Source: Alteribacillus sp041949975
GTDB lineage: Bacteria > Bacillota > Bacilli > Bacillales > Marinococcaceae
DNA length: 57,068 bases
Assembly: GCF_041949975.1 (NCBI RefSeq)
Contig: NZ_JBHFQG010000022.1
Span: forward strand, 1 to 57,068
Direction: 5' to 3'
Below, piece after piece: positions 43,498-53,007 of this stretch; the stretch's first letter is position 1; each line of letters begins with the position of its first letter. The translations under genes and the position numbers were made by a program. A model generated the notes under the pieces. That model saw nothing but the letters and a program-made list of their open reading frames with translations, had not been told where the DNA came from and did not search any database.

Positions 43498-44064
43498 TTA
43501 TGGATCGTTAGCATAATCATTCCCGCTATATTGATCAAGTTTCGTGTTGAAAAGAGGTGGAAGTAAAAAACTTGATGAAGCAGGCAAACAAAGATGGGAG
43601 ATCGCTTGGGTAAGAAAAGGATTATTCATTCCGTCCATCAAAGCATTAAAGATAAATAAGAGACATGCCGGCATTAATATAAGCCCGCTCAAAAATGAAA
43701 AACGTTTCTTTCGCCCCTTACAAAAACGTTGATTCCTATCAGGTGCCGTGATGGGCCACCACATACTAAGAGATAATGCGAAAAGCAATAATGTATATCC
43801 ATCCCGAATCAAAGGATATTGCGAAAGAATTTCTAAAGTTATCGGTATATGGTACATCAAAAACAATACGGCAAAAACACTTAAAGAAATCATAGGGGGG
43901 AATAATTTGCTTACCGTTTTCATTATTGAAATCTTCCATACTTGTTTATACAGATAATCAGGAATTCCTAACAAAAGAATTGGCGGAATAATAAAGTACA
44001 GAATACTCATTTGAATCATATGCAAACTGAAGGAAAAATGATTGATCGCAGCTAACGGACTGCC
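43498..44064 (-). pseudogene. ctaG: CtaG-type cytochrome oxidase assembly factor, N-terminus lost
   Basis: From SPLAAINHFSFSLHMIQMS onward the minus strand reads as a caa3-oxidase CtaG protein: IPPILLLGIPDYLYKQVW, LYHIP-like FLMYHIPITLEILSQYPLI, LSLSMWWPITAPD, and GMNNPFLTQAISH. Upstream of about 44064 the sequence changes to the antisense of a PepSY gene, so roughly the first 80 residues are gone. CtaG helps insert copper into the oxidase CuB site. Its neighbours CopA and SCO (also copper-related) are broken too. Confidence 0.75.
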
Positions 44065-44827
44065 CGTCGATGATATACATGCCGTGACAGCATTTTGGTT
44101 TTCATTGTTTATTGCCATTGTCCTGTTATCCGGACTTATGTGGACGGATGTTTGGGGTAGTATGGCAAAAAGTGTTGTTGACGCAACCGAAACTGGTAGT
44201 CCAGTGGGAGATCAACCTTGGGAAAAACATGCCTTTACAGAGTCTACTGTGCCTACTAAAGAAGTGGCAGACGTACCATGGGCTGCAGAGAACTTACCTG
44301 TTCCAGATTCTGGTGCTGGCGGAACAGCCCCCATTTCTATTGAGCAAGTTATGCAAATTGCAGAGTCAAAAAATGTTCATCCAGGGTATACCATAGCCTT
44401 CCCTGAAGATAAGACAGGAGTATACACCGTATATCTCGATCCAGCTGACGTTTATCCTAACCGCCCTAATCCTTCGACTCAACAAACATTGCACATTGAC
44501 CAATATGATGGACAAATTTTAGCTGATTTAGGTTGGAAAGATTATGGAATCATGGGAAAAATTATTTCCCTTGGTATTGCCTTTCACCAAGGTGAATTCG
44601 GGATTATCAATCAAATGTTTAATCTCCTCTTGGTTCTCGCTTTAATCGTTATCCCGTTGAGTGGACTTATGATGTGGAAGAAACGAAAGCCGAACGGTAC
44701 ATTAGGTGCCCCCAAACTACCTCGTAACTTCAAGTTGTTAAAGGGCGTTGCATTGATCGTTATTGCCCTTGGCATATTCTTTCCCTTAGTCGGGATTTCC
44801 TTGTTGGTTGTTTTTTGGATTGGTTAA
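44065..44827 (+). pseudogene. PepSY-associated TM protein, C-terminal part
   Basis: The frame begins abruptly at DDIHAVTAFWFSLFIAIVLL, which is the middle of a PepSY-TM protein. It continues with a PepSY domain (ISIEQVMQIAESKNVHPGYT, then DQYDGQILADLGWKDYG), a membrane helix pair (NLLLVLALIVIPLSGLMMWK) and the terminal helices. The N-terminal half is missing at the junction with ctaG near 44064. It differs from the second, N-terminal PepSY fragment downstream, so they are two paralogues. PepSY-TM proteins are often linked to iron or copper uptake or assembly. Confidence 0.7.
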
Positions 44828-44949
44828 TTATGAAGAGAGTTCCAGTGATGAAGCGATGGTTGGGGTAGTACCTCTATCAAATATATTTTCCAGAAGCTAT
44901 TTATGGTTAGTGGAAAGAAGGGAAAAGAAATCTAGCAGCTTGCACGGGA

Positions 44950-45069
44950 TGTCTTTCAAAGTGTCGTAAAAAAGATCCGGAACAGAATGACATTATTCAT
45001 GCGACGGGCTTTTTTCTAATTGATCCAGAAGGAAATGTTATCAGCATGTACGACGGTCTAACGGTCTAG
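44950..45069 (+). pseudogene. SCO1/SenC remnant
   Basis: IIHATGFFLIDPEGNVISMY is the C-terminal block of SCO copper chaperones (the His ligand is in IIHAT). The CxxxC thioredoxin-like N-terminal part is missing and no start is left. Confidence 0.6.
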
Positions 45070-45156
45070 AAAATGATACCGAACCCATGGTGGAGATCTA
45101 AAAAAGATAAATTGATCGTAATCATTTGACTATCAAGAGGAGGAAAAGCTGAACAG

Positions 45157-45795
45157 ATGACTACAACACGAAATGAAAAACATAATGATGTACCAACAAA
45201 TGCTATGAAAACCAAGGATTTATATAAAGCCGTTTGGCGTTGGCACTTTTATGCTGGATTAATTTTTATGCCTGTTCTTCTTATATTGGCTATCACAGGT
45301 GGCATTTATCTATTTAAATCTGAAATTGAACAATTTATGTATCAGGACTTTTATCAAGTGGAAGCACAGGGGCAGGCAATCCCCCCTTCTAAACAGATTG
45401 AAACGGTGATGGATAGATATCCTGAAGCAAAAGTGGATCGATACCGACCTGGAGAAGACACGCATCGTTCAGTAGAAGTAGGAATTAGCAATGATTCCTC
45501 TTCACTAACGGTTTTTGTAAATCCTTATACGGGAGAAATTGTGGGCGAACTTAATGATGAAGAACGTTTAATGAATAAAATAGAAGAAATTCATGGAGAA
45601 CTAATGGCCGGAACAACAGGAGACCGAATGGTTGAATTAGCTGCATGTTGGGCAATTATTCTTATTGTAACTGGTATTTACTTATGGTGGCCTAAAAGGA
45701 ACGAGATATTATGGGGTATTGTGCTCCCAAGATTTTCGAAAGGAAAAAAAGTTTTAAGGCGAGATCTACACGCGGTTCCAGCTTTTTGGATATCG
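45157..45795 (+). pseudogene. PepSY-associated TM protein, N-terminal part, cut by IS3 remnant
   Basis: A complete start (AAGAGGAGGAAAAGCTG at 5 nt or more from ATG) leads to MTTTRNEKHND and AVWRWHFYAGLIFMPVLLIL, then the PepSY domain (YRPGEDTHRSVEVGISNDSS, NPYTGEIVGEL) and the second helix. At RRDLHAVPAFWIS the sequence breaks off and IS3-type orfA sequence begins. About half of the protein (213 residues) remains. Confidence 0.75.
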
Positions 45796-45960
45796 GCAAC
45801 CGCACGCCTGAACAAGAAGAGCTGATCCGTTTACGCAAAGAGAATCAAAAGCTTGCCATGGAAAATGATATTTTAAAGCAGGCCGCGCTGATCATGGGAC
45901 GAAAGTAGATGTGATCCGGAACTCCATTACCGATTTAAAGAACCTGTCGTCCCACCTGTT
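45796..45960 (+). mobile_element. IS3-family orfA/orfB remnant
   Basis: RTPEQEELIRLRKENQKLAM followed by ENDILKQAALIMGRK is the C-terminus of an IS3-type OrfA (leucine zipper region), and VDVIRNS fits the start of OrfB. The element is only a scrap, inserted in the PepSY gene. Confidence 0.65.
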
Positions 45961-45969
45961 TAATATTAA

Positions 45970-47361
45970 TTATTTTCTTCTCTCTATCAACGCACAGCAC
46001 TCGATGTGAGTCGTCTGTGGAAACATATCGACGGGCTGTACTTCCTTCGTTTCATACCCGCCTTCTTCTAATATCTTTAAATCCCGTGCGAGGGTTGCTG
46101 GGTTGCACGATACATATACGATCCGTTCTGGTTTCATGGAGAGCATGGTGTCCAGCAGGGTTTCATCGCAGCCTTTTCGAGGTGGATCAATAACAAAAAC
46201 ATCAGGCTGGATGCCATGTGCTTTATACCACCATGGAATCACTTCTTCTGCTTCTCCGACGGCGAAATCAACGTTTTCGATTTTATTTAGGCGTGCATTT
46301 CGTTTTGCATCTGACACCGCTTCTGGGACAACTTCAACACCGTAAACATGCTTTGCTTTTTTCGCGAGAAACAGAGAAATGGTGCCGATGCCGCAGTATG
46401 CGTCAATAACATTTTCATTTCCGCGCAGATCGGCATATTCAAGTGCTTTATCGTAGAGTACTTTTGTTTGTAACGGGTTTACCTGATAAAAAGAGCGAGC
46501 GGATATCGCAAATTTCACGTCGCCGATAGTGTCATAAATATATTCTTCTCCCCATAATACAATCGTTTTGTCACCAAAAATAACGTTCGTACGCTTGTTG
46601 TTAATGTTTTGGACAATCGAAGCAACATTCGGAATACCTTCTCGAATGTCTTTAATTAAGTTCTTTTTATGAGGCAGATCGGGACCGTTTGTGACAAGTA
46701 CAATCATTAATTGATCCGTATTTTTGGCGTATCGGGTGACGACATGGCGGAGCGTGCCGCGGTGTTTTTCTTCATCAAACGCTTTAATGTTATATTTGTC
46801 GGCCATTTCTTTGACGGCCTGGACCGAGTCGTCGTTTTCTTTTTGTTGAATAATGCAGGCTTCCATATCAATAATCTGGTGAGATCGCTTTTGAAAAAAT
46901 CCTGCTTTTAAATGACCATCTTCTCTTGTGCCGATCGGGACCTGGGCTTTGTTGCGGTAGCGCCATGGGTCTTCCATGCCTAGAGCAGGATGAACCGTAA
47001 CGTTTTCTAATCCGCCGATTCGAGTCATCGCGTCCTGAACTTGCTTTTGCTTATAGCGGAGCTGCGCATCATACGTTAAGTGCTGGATCTGGCAGCCGCC
47101 GCATTTATAAAAAATGGGACAAGGCGGATCCGTCCGATCTTCACTTTCTTCGATTCGCTCCATTAATCTGCCAAAACCGTAATTCTTTTTTGTTTTAATG
47201 ACTTTTATCTTTGCTTTTTCTCCAGGGATGCCATATGGGACAAACAATGGATAGCCGTCAACTTTCGCTACTCCCGCGCCATCATGGGTTAAATCTTCAA
47301 ATGTGGCTGTGATCATTTCATTTTTTTGAACCGGTGCTTGGACCGCTTGTTTCTTTTTCAT
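45970..47361 (-). CDS. rlmCD: 23S rRNA (uracil-C5)-methyltransferase RlmCD
   Basis: The 463-residue enzyme methylates U747 and U1939 of 23S rRNA in Gram-positives. A TRAM domain (about 15-70) is followed by the iron-sulfur cysteines (CPIFYKCGGCQIQH, about 82-95, with a later Cys). The SAM-binding fold follows (VIDAYCGIGTISLFLAKKAK), then VFVIDPPRKGCDE and the catalytic YVSCNPATLARDL. All are intact. The start follows AAAGGGTCAGCATCA. It is a lone gene adjacent to the IS3 scrap. Confidence 0.93.
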   Translation of the reverse strand: MKKKQAVQAPVQKNEMITATFEDLTHDGAGVAKVDGYPLFVPYGIPGEKAKIKVIKTKKNYGFGRLMERIEESEDRTDPPCPIFYKCGGCQIQHLTYDAQLRYKQKQVQDAMTRIGGLENVTVHPALGMEDPWRYRNKAQVPIGTREDGHLKAGFFQKRSHQIIDMEACIIQQKENDDSVQAVKEMADKYNIKAFDEEKHRGTLRHVVTRYAKNTDQLMIVLVTNGPDLPHKKNLIKDIREGIPNVASIVQNINNKRTNVIFGDKTIVLWGEEYIYDTIGDVKFAISARSFYQVNPLQTKVLYDKALEYADLRGNENVIDAYCGIGTISLFLAKKAKHVYGVEVVPEAVSDAKRNARLNKIENVDFAVGEAEEVIPWWYKAHGIQPDVFVIDPPRKGCDETLLDTMLSMKPERIVYVSCNPATLARDLKILEEGGYETKEVQPVDMFPQTTHIECCALIERRK

Positions 47362-47439
47362 TGATGCTGACCCTTTCTTTTCCGTACTAGTAAGATATGA
47401 GCCATTGTATCACAAAAATCGGGTTTTAAACTTGGTTGG

Positions 47440-47520
47440 AGTGTTTATCAGCGATTGAGGTGGGGTTATCAGCGAAAAAATTGTCGATTCAATCGAAATA
47501 AATGTCGCATCGATCGAAAA
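47440..47520. repeat. Degenerate intergenic repeat cluster, left
   Basis: Units of the form TTATCAGCGA and GTCGAT recur at about 25-bp spacing. A 27-bp segment (47462-47488) has an inverted copy, 26 of 27 bases, at 48562-48588 on the far side of the NERD gene. Confidence 0.7.
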
Positions 47521-47527
47521 AAAAACT

Positions 47528-48448
47528 TTAGCAGCGAGCCCCCTCCTCAAACCTCAACTCATATTTTGCCCCACTGTTGGACCTTCCAATCCGAGTAAAA
47601 CCATGCGACTGCAGAATCCGTTTTGCAGCGTGGGGAGACGAAATATTTAGAAATTCTCTCGTTTCTTTATTGAATATGATGAGTGATCGCACGAAGCACA
47701 TTGCCAGCTGCCATGTTTCCGTTTCATAGAAAAATAAAAACAATGTGGACATTGCACTCCCTTTATAATTTGGAACGGTGAAATATTATAGCGTTTTATG
47801 ATATCTTGATTTTTATCAGTATGATGGTTCGTCATTAAAAGAGATAAGGATTCTAATTGAGTTGAAGAAAGCATCGTCTCGGGATACAGAAGCTGCAGCT
47901 GATTTATTTTATCTGGCAGAAAGGAGCAGTGAATGACATTTTCATACTTCATTTTTCCTGTTCTTTTCAAGACAGAGCGGTTGTTTCCGATAACAACTAA
48001 GGTTTCTATGGGGTAGTTATTCCACTTTGACTCTGAAGCCATGTGGAAAGCTGAGCTTGGTGACGGCTCACCTGGATAAGAGGGTGGAGAAATGCTTCTT
48101 CTTTCTCCCCGTCTTTTCGGATAAATTGATTAAATTCGGAATCAAATATTAAGGTTCCGGAAATGTTTTTTATTTCTAAAATAAGAAAAAATGCTGGAGA
48201 CAAGATCAGTGTATCTATTTGGAAAAACTGAGTACCGTCATAGAGTCTGAGGCCAGAAGTATATAAAACTGTTGTGAGGGGAGAAAGGTTAACGGGTAGT
48301 CAATCGATTGTTCGCCTTTGTATCCGGCGAACCATTTTGCGGCGTCTTTTTCAATCGTGAACGGTTTTGGGTGTCCAGGAATTAGTCTTCTCTCTAGTGC
48401 TTTTAACTTTTGCAGGTGGCGGGGCATGATTCGAGGTTTGATGATCAA
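47528..48448 (-). pseudogene. NERD-domain protein, frameshifted
   Basis: Four overlapping ORFs in changing frames together make a whole NERD protein of about 300 residues. The N-terminus is HLQKLKALERRLIPGHPKPF and EKDAAKWFAGYKGEQSIDY. Next comes IDTLILSPAFFLILEIKNIS with the nuclease-like D...ExK motif, split by a frameshift. EAFLHPLIQVSRHQAQLSTW follows. A C-terminal zinc ribbon (CPHCFYFSMKRKHGSWQCAS) and a short winged end complete it. NERD proteins are predicted restriction-like nucleases. Three one-base shifts break it. If they are read errors it would be functional. Confidence 0.75.
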
Positions 48449-48489
48449 TCTATTACTTCTCTTTCTGCTTGAATGGATGTTTTATTCGA

Positions 48490-48600
48490 CATGAGGTGCT
48501 AATTTTCCTTTTCGCTGATAAATTTCGAACTTACGCTTGATGTGACAAATTTTTCGCTCATATCGACAATTTTTTCGCCGATAACCCCTTTACAAAACCG
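48490..48600. repeat. Degenerate intergenic repeat cluster, right
   Basis: Contains CGCTGATAA, TTTTTCGCTCATATCGACA and CGCCGATAACCCC units. It is the inverted partner of the left cluster and lies between the NERD pseudogene and the 5'-nucleotidase. Confidence 0.7.
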
Positions 48601-48610
48601 CTGATAACGC

Positions 48611-48636
48611 AAAAAACACCCTGCGAAGAGGGTGCT
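48611..48636 (-). terminator. Terminator of the 5'-nucleotidase gene
   Basis: On the minus strand GCACCCT, six-base loop, AGGGTGT, then T6. Confidence 0.8.
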
Positions 48637-48647
48637 CTCGTCGTTTA

Positions 48648-50360
48648 TTATCCTGATTCATCAATACATCCAACCGCGTCATCCAATTCTTCAGGAAGAT
48701 CCGTTTCCTTCCCTTTTCTATACTTGTTCAACATAGAAATAAGCTGGCCGCGGTTGTATTCCGTCTCTCTTTCTTGAGGTTTTCCGTTACCTACTACCTC
48801 GTGCACTTCATCTACTATACATTCTTTAACAATTCCTTTACCCTTCTGCGGTGTTTCCTCTTCTTCTTCCTCTTCTTGATACTCTTCTAAAGCGATACGG
48901 CCTTCACTTTCATAATTAATAACGCCTTTCTCTTCCATTAAGGTTTCCGCATAATTAAGCATAGCGTTTGTCACATAGCCTGCGTTATCTTGTACGACTT
49001 CACCGTTGAACTCATAACCGTCTCCGCCTGTGCCAATGTAATCATTCACTGCTACTACGTAGGTTTTCTCGGGATCTATTGGTTCTCCATCTACCAAAAT
49101 CTCAGCGTCAACGTACTCATCATCTTCTTCATCATAATAAATCGTGTACCCTATTCCGGAAGCCTGTAAATCTATTGCGTTATAGCGAGAATAAGAATAC
49201 TCTATCACTTCTTCAATAGATTCACCCGTCATATGGATTTTCATTACTTCATTTCCAAATGGTTCAACCTCGTAAAAATCTCCTGCGGTAATCGTTCCTT
49301 CATCTATACTTGCACGAATTCCGCCATTATTCGTGAAGGCAATATCTGCATCAATTGAATCCCTCATAGCATCTGTCCAAAAATTACCTAAAGGCACATC
49401 CTGTTCGTTGCGGCCTTCTCTAGACAGTCCTGTTTTGGTTTCGCCAACTTCCTCACTAAGCAGTTCATCGGCTTCTTCTTGATAAGATTCAACGGAAGCC
49501 TGAACATCTTCATCTATTTCCTCTAGCTCGTCCACATCATGAAGCTGTCCTTCTATGTTTGTTACTTCTCCTTTTTCCGTATCAACAGTAATGTTCACTT
49601 CTCCTATGTTATTTAAATCAGCACCTGTCTGCGCAATTGACGTGCCGTTCACCTCTTCTGGTTCCTCTAGTGCCGTATGAGAATGAGCCCCAACAATTAC
49701 ATCAAAAATATCTGTATCTTCAGCTAATGCTCTGTCGTCATCATATCCTATGTGATTCAACCCGACAAAAATATCTGTGTCTTCCTTGATATCTTGGTAT
49801 TCGATTGCTACTTGTGCATAATCTTCTTCAAAAGAAAGCCCCTCAATACCGTCCGGAGCTGTAGCAGGCGGTGCTTGTGTGAGACCTAAAATCCCGATCT
49901 CAACATTTCCCGCTTCTATCACCTCATAAGCTTCAGGTTCTTCAAACGGGACATCCTCCCTTTCTACCTTAGTATTAGCACTAAGCCAAGGAAACTCTGA
50001 ATCTCCCATGTTTTTTTCAAAGGCTTCTTGCCCATAATCAAAATCATGATTCCCTACGGTCATGGCATCAAGCCCTACTTGATTAAGAAGATCTATGATC
50101 GGTTTCCCTTCATTTAAATCCACTACTGGGTTACCGCTTGATATGTCGCCAGCATCTAGGTATATTACGTTTTCATCTTCATTCTTTTTCTCCTCTACAA
50201 AAGCAGCAAGTTTTCCAAAATCATCGATCGAAGCATGAATGTCATTGGTATGTATGATAGTTACTTCTTCTTCTGCTGCTTCAGCTGTGGCAGCAGAAAA
50301 ACCTAAAAAAAGTGCAGCAGCGGTTATTGCAGCTTTTGATTTGGACAGACAAAAACCCAT
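48648..50360 (-). CDS. Exported 5'-nucleotidase/metallophosphatase (UshA type)
   Basis: The start is the ATG at 50360 after GGGGGGAATTTTTC. The 570 residues begin with a signal peptide (KAAITAAALFLGFSAATAEA, cleaved after AEA). The metallophosphatase domain has IIHTNDIHASID, YLDAGDISSG, VGNHDFDYG, GLNHIGYDDD and VGAHSHTALEE. The 5'-nucleotidase C-terminal domain has DIAFTNNGGIRASIDEG, EVEPFGNEVMKIHMTG and VAVNDYIGTGGDGYEF. A glutamate-rich stretch and a 75-residue extra tail end the protein. The strongly acidic composition is what halophile exported proteins show. It should release nucleosides and phosphate outside the cell. Confidence 0.93.
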   Translation of the reverse strand: MGFCLSKSKAAITAAALFLGFSAATAEAAEEEVTIIHTNDIHASIDDFGKLAAFVEEKKNEDENVIYLDAGDISSGNPVVDLNEGKPIIDLLNQVGLDAMTVGNHDFDYGQEAFEKNMGDSEFPWLSANTKVEREDVPFEEPEAYEVIEAGNVEIGILGLTQAPPATAPDGIEGLSFEEDYAQVAIEYQDIKEDTDIFVGLNHIGYDDDRALAEDTDIFDVIVGAHSHTALEEPEEVNGTSIAQTGADLNNIGEVNITVDTEKGEVTNIEGQLHDVDELEEIDEDVQASVESYQEEADELLSEEVGETKTGLSREGRNEQDVPLGNFWTDAMRDSIDADIAFTNNGGIRASIDEGTITAGDFYEVEPFGNEVMKIHMTGESIEEVIEYSYSRYNAIDLQASGIGYTIYYDEEDDEYVDAEILVDGEPIDPEKTYVVAVNDYIGTGGDGYEFNGEVVQDNAGYVTNAMLNYAETLMEEKGVINYESEGRIALEEYQEEEEEEETPQKGKGIVKECIVDEVHEVVGNGKPQERETEYNRGQLISMLNKYRKGKETDLPEELDDAVGCIDESG

Positions 50361-50499
50361 GAAAAATTCCCCCCTATAAATCACTTAAAATTCATACTAG
50401 GAGGTCACTTTTTGCCTGTCAATAGAATCCAGCCACTGCAATAGATAGGTCCTAATTGTGATAATAGATCGAAAGGTCTGCAACTAGCCAGCTGTTTTC

Positions 50500-50640
50500 C
50501 AGAAAGAACAAAAGCGCAAGCGCCCTGTTCAGCCTCGACAGGAAATGTTCTCCAGTCAATAAAGGCGCTCTTTGCCTTTAATGACTGGAGGTTATTTAAC
50601 CCCGAGAGGCTGGGCTCTGAAGCTAGACGCGGATCAAACA
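50500..50640. repeat. Large imperfect palindromic intergenic element
   Basis: An inner stem CTCCAGTCAATAAAGGC / GCCTTTAATGACTGGAG (50550-50590) is nested in an outer stem with CAGCCTCG and CGAGAGGCTG arms, flanked by GCGCAAGCGCCC. It looks like the REP or MITE-like hairpins common in Bacillaceae. The minus-strand ORF across it (50405-50674) is not a real gene. Confidence 0.65.
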
Positions 50641-50683
50641 ATATGGAGATAGTATCCACAACTTGTAAAAACATAATTTCCTA

Positions 50684-50716
50684 AACAATAAAAAAACCGC
50701 CTTAAAGCGATTTTTC
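50684..50716 (-). terminator. Terminator of the acetyltransferase unit
   Basis: On the minus strand ATCGC...GCGGT hairpin followed by T7. Confidence 0.65.
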
Positions 50717-50718
50717 AT

Positions 50719-51219
50719 TTATACACCGACAACATCACTTCGCCGTTCAAATAATTCGACATCGCGCCAGATGCCGTTCAACTGGCCAATCCGCTCACGC
50801 GTACCTACTTTTCGAAAACCTGCTCCTTCATGGATTTTTATACTGTTGCGATTTTCAGGGAAAATGCCGGCTTGAAGCGTCCAATAGCCTTCCTGTTCTG
50901 TAACTGCTATTAATTCTTTTAATAACGATGTACCCAGCCCCTGACCGCGGATATCGCCTCTTATGTATATACTCGTTTCTCCTACACCATCATAGACGGT
51001 ACGGTTGGATACTGGTGAAATAGCAGCCCAGCCGAGAACCTGACCGCTTTCCTCATCTATAGCCACGAGTCGGCAGACTAGATCATGCGTTGCCGACCAG
51101 ATTTCCCAGGATGGTGCTTGTGTTTCAAATGTAGCAATCTCCGTTTCTATTCCCATTTCATATATTTCTTTGACTTCTAGCCAGTGTGGTTTTTGCAAAC
51201 GTTCAAACGAATATTTCAA
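50719..51219 (-). CDS. GNAT acetyltransferase, phosphinothricin/arsinothricin type
   Basis: The 166-residue GNAT protein shows YEMGIETEIATFETQAPSWE, VLGWAAISPVSNRTVYDGVG, the acetyl-CoA loop IRGQGLGTSLLKEL and the WTLQAGIFPENRNSIKIHEG block. WRDVELFERRS closes it. This is the pattern of ArsN1/Pat-like N-acetyltransferases, which can detoxify amino-acid-like phosphinates or arsinates. Substrate is inferred only from motifs. It follows a membrane protein gene by 15 bp, so the two are probably an operon, with the terminator just downstream. Confidence 0.85.
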   Translation of the reverse strand: MKYSFERLQKPHWLEVKEIYEMGIETEIATFETQAPSWEIWSATHDLVCRLVAIDEESGQVLGWAAISPVSNRTVYDGVGETSIYIRGDIRGQGLGTSLLKELIAVTEQEGYWTLQAGIFPENRNSIKIHEGAGFRKVGTRERIGQLNGIWRDVELFERRSDVVGV

Positions 51220-51234
51220 AGATACACCTCCATA

Positions 51235-51600
51235 TTATTGCTGTTTTTTTAAACGGCGGTATTCATTAACTAATAGAAAAGCCTGCAGCAGAACGAGAAC
51301 GATAAATAATGGACTGTAGAGATCAAATCCTGCTCTCGACGATGCTCCCATAAGCGTAAACCCTGCAATTAAAGCAACGATATAAATCGTTAAAATTAAC
51401 TTAAAGCGAAAACTGGTCCATGGTGTAAAAGAGCGGCGAATCTCCGGAACTGCTATTGATACAATGATGAGAACAGCCATAATAAAAATAATGGTCCTAT
51501 TAGATATGCTTTCAGCAACCTGGGTGTAGGGGAAAAAGTCATTTAACACCAGGATGCCGACGACAATAAAAAAACCTGCTTGAAGTAATATTTTTAGCAA
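51235..51600 (-). CDS. Four-helix membrane protein, unknown
   Basis: A TTG start at 51600 follows AAGGAGTAGCACAATA. The 121 residues have four hydrophobic segments: LLQAGFFIVVGILVL, IIFIMAVLIIVSIAVP, LILTIYIVALIAGFTLM and LFIVLVLLQAFLLV. The C-terminus is basic (EYRRLKKQQ). It lies 15 bp before the acetyltransferase gene. No family recognised. Confidence 0.65.
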   Translation of the reverse strand: MLKILLQAGFFIVVGILVLNDFFPYTQVAESISNRTIIFIMAVLIIVSIAVPEIRRSFTPWTSFRFKLILTIYIVALIAGFTLMGASSRAGFDLYSPLFIVLVLLQAFLLVNEYRRLKKQQ

Positions 51601-51821
51601 TATTGTGCTACTCCTTCTTTGTTGTCCTAGTCTTTAAATTGGTTTCCTTATAGTATATGAAAAAAATTTCCCCCCTTCAAATTGAAAACACTTTCTCCTT
51701 AATACGGAATAACGCCTGCCTTTGTTTTCATAAACAGGACAGACGTCTGTCTTTAACTAAATTTATAATATTTTTGCGAAATCTTCGATGGCTTCTTATC
51801 ACACCTCCCATTAAATGCAGC

Positions 51822-52994
51822 TCAGCGGCTGTCCAATATTAATAGCTCTGGTTTTTCTAGGTAACTTTTCACCTCTGTCATAAATTCTCCGCAATGTTCC
51901 CCGTCAATCACGCGATGGTCAAAGGTTAAAGACATTCCCATCATGTAGCCTATTTCAATTCGGTCATTTACGACAATAGGTTTCTTTTCCATCCTGTGAA
52001 TACCTAATATAGCTACTTCGGGATAATTAATGATCGGTGTAGCGAACCAGCCGCCTTTTTTTCCAGTATTAGAAATAGTAAATGTGCTTCCTTTCAATTC
52101 TTCTGGTTTAAGACGTTTTTGTCTAGCTCGGTCAGAAAGGTCCTGAATCTGTTCTGCAATTTCTATAATGGACAATCCATCGGCTTGCTTAATAACCGGT
52201 ACAATTAATCCCTCTTCCGTTGCAGTGGCGATTCCAATGTGAATACCCGCATGATAATGAAATTCCATTGCTTCGTCATCTACGGTTCCGTTAAAACGAG
52301 AGATTTTCTTTAAAGCACGGGTTACCGCTTTCACAATAAAAGGCAGATAAGTTAACTGAATCCCTCTTCCTTCCAACTCAGGCGTTAAATCATCGCGCAG
52401 CTGTGTCAGCTTTTCTGCGTTCACCTCATCCATCCCAATGCAATGAGGAATGATTTCTTTTGCCCGGGTCATGTTCTGGTAGATTTGTTTCCGTAACCCT
52501 TTAATAGGTTCGACTCGATGAGTCCGTGTTTCAGCTGGAATGGCTTCATCCTTTGTCTTGGTAGCATTTACTGAAGCAGGTGTCTTGTAATCTTCTACAT
52601 GATTTCTTACGTCTTCGGCTGTCACTCTTCCGCCCTTTCCAGTAGGCGTGACAGCATGAATATCTACACCCAGTTTTCGTGCAAGCTTTCGGACAACCGG
52701 TGCAGCTGGAATTTGTTTTTTACCAGAGGAAGCTGCTGACTTCTCCACCTTTTCAGCTTTTTCCTCAAACGAAACAAGCACTTCCCCTACTTTAATGACT
52801 TCTCCTTCTTTTGCCCCCAGGCTAACAACTTTTCCAGTATAAGGAGAAGAAATTTCTACCGATGCCTTATCGGTTTGCACTTCTGCAATATTTTCGTTTT
52901 CCTTAACATGGTCTCCATTTTGTATAAACCATGTTACCAGTTCTGCTTCATGAAGGCCTTCTCCTATATCCGGCAGCCGAAATTCAAAGCTCAT
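51822..52994 (-). CDS. 2-oxoacid dehydrogenase E2 (dihydrolipoyl acyltransferase)
   Basis: The 390-residue E2 has one lipoyl domain (LPDIGEGLHEAELVTWFIQN, with the lipoyl lysine in VQTDKASVEI, near 44). A peripheral-subunit binding domain (PVVRKLARKLGVDIHAVTPT) and the catalytic domain follow, with SLTFDHRVIDGEHCGEFMTE (His-x3-Asp). It is complete. It transfers the acyl group to CoA in the pyruvate or branched-chain type complex. It lies 13 bp after the E1beta gene. No E3 gene follows in the operon, so E3 must come from elsewhere. The start follows AAAGGGGGCGGC. Confidence 0.9.
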   Translation of the reverse strand: MSFEFRLPDIGEGLHEAELVTWFIQNGDHVKENENIAEVQTDKASVEISSPYTGKVVSLGAKEGEVIKVGEVLVSFEEKAEKVEKSAASSGKKQIPAAPVVRKLARKLGVDIHAVTPTGKGGRVTAEDVRNHVEDYKTPASVNATKTKDEAIPAETRTHRVEPIKGLRKQIYQNMTRAKEIIPHCIGMDEVNAEKLTQLRDDLTPELEGRGIQLTYLPFIVKAVTRALKKISRFNGTVDDEAMEFHYHAGIHIGIATATEEGLIVPVIKQADGLSIIEIAEQIQDLSDRARQKRLKPEELKGSTFTISNTGKKGGWFATPIINYPEVAILGIHRMEKKPIVVNDRIEIGYMMGMSLTFDHRVIDGEHCGEFMTEVKSYLEKPELLILDSR

Positions 52995-53007
52995 CCTGCC
53001 GCCCCCT

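Noticed and set aside
44065..45795. The two PepSY fragments as halves of one rearranged gene
   Set aside because: Both contain the DxHAVxAFW segment with different sequence, so they overlap and must be two paralogues.
50405..50674. Minus-strand ORF of 89 codons upstream of the 5'-nucleotidase
   Set aside because: It is the read-through of a large palindromic repeat element.
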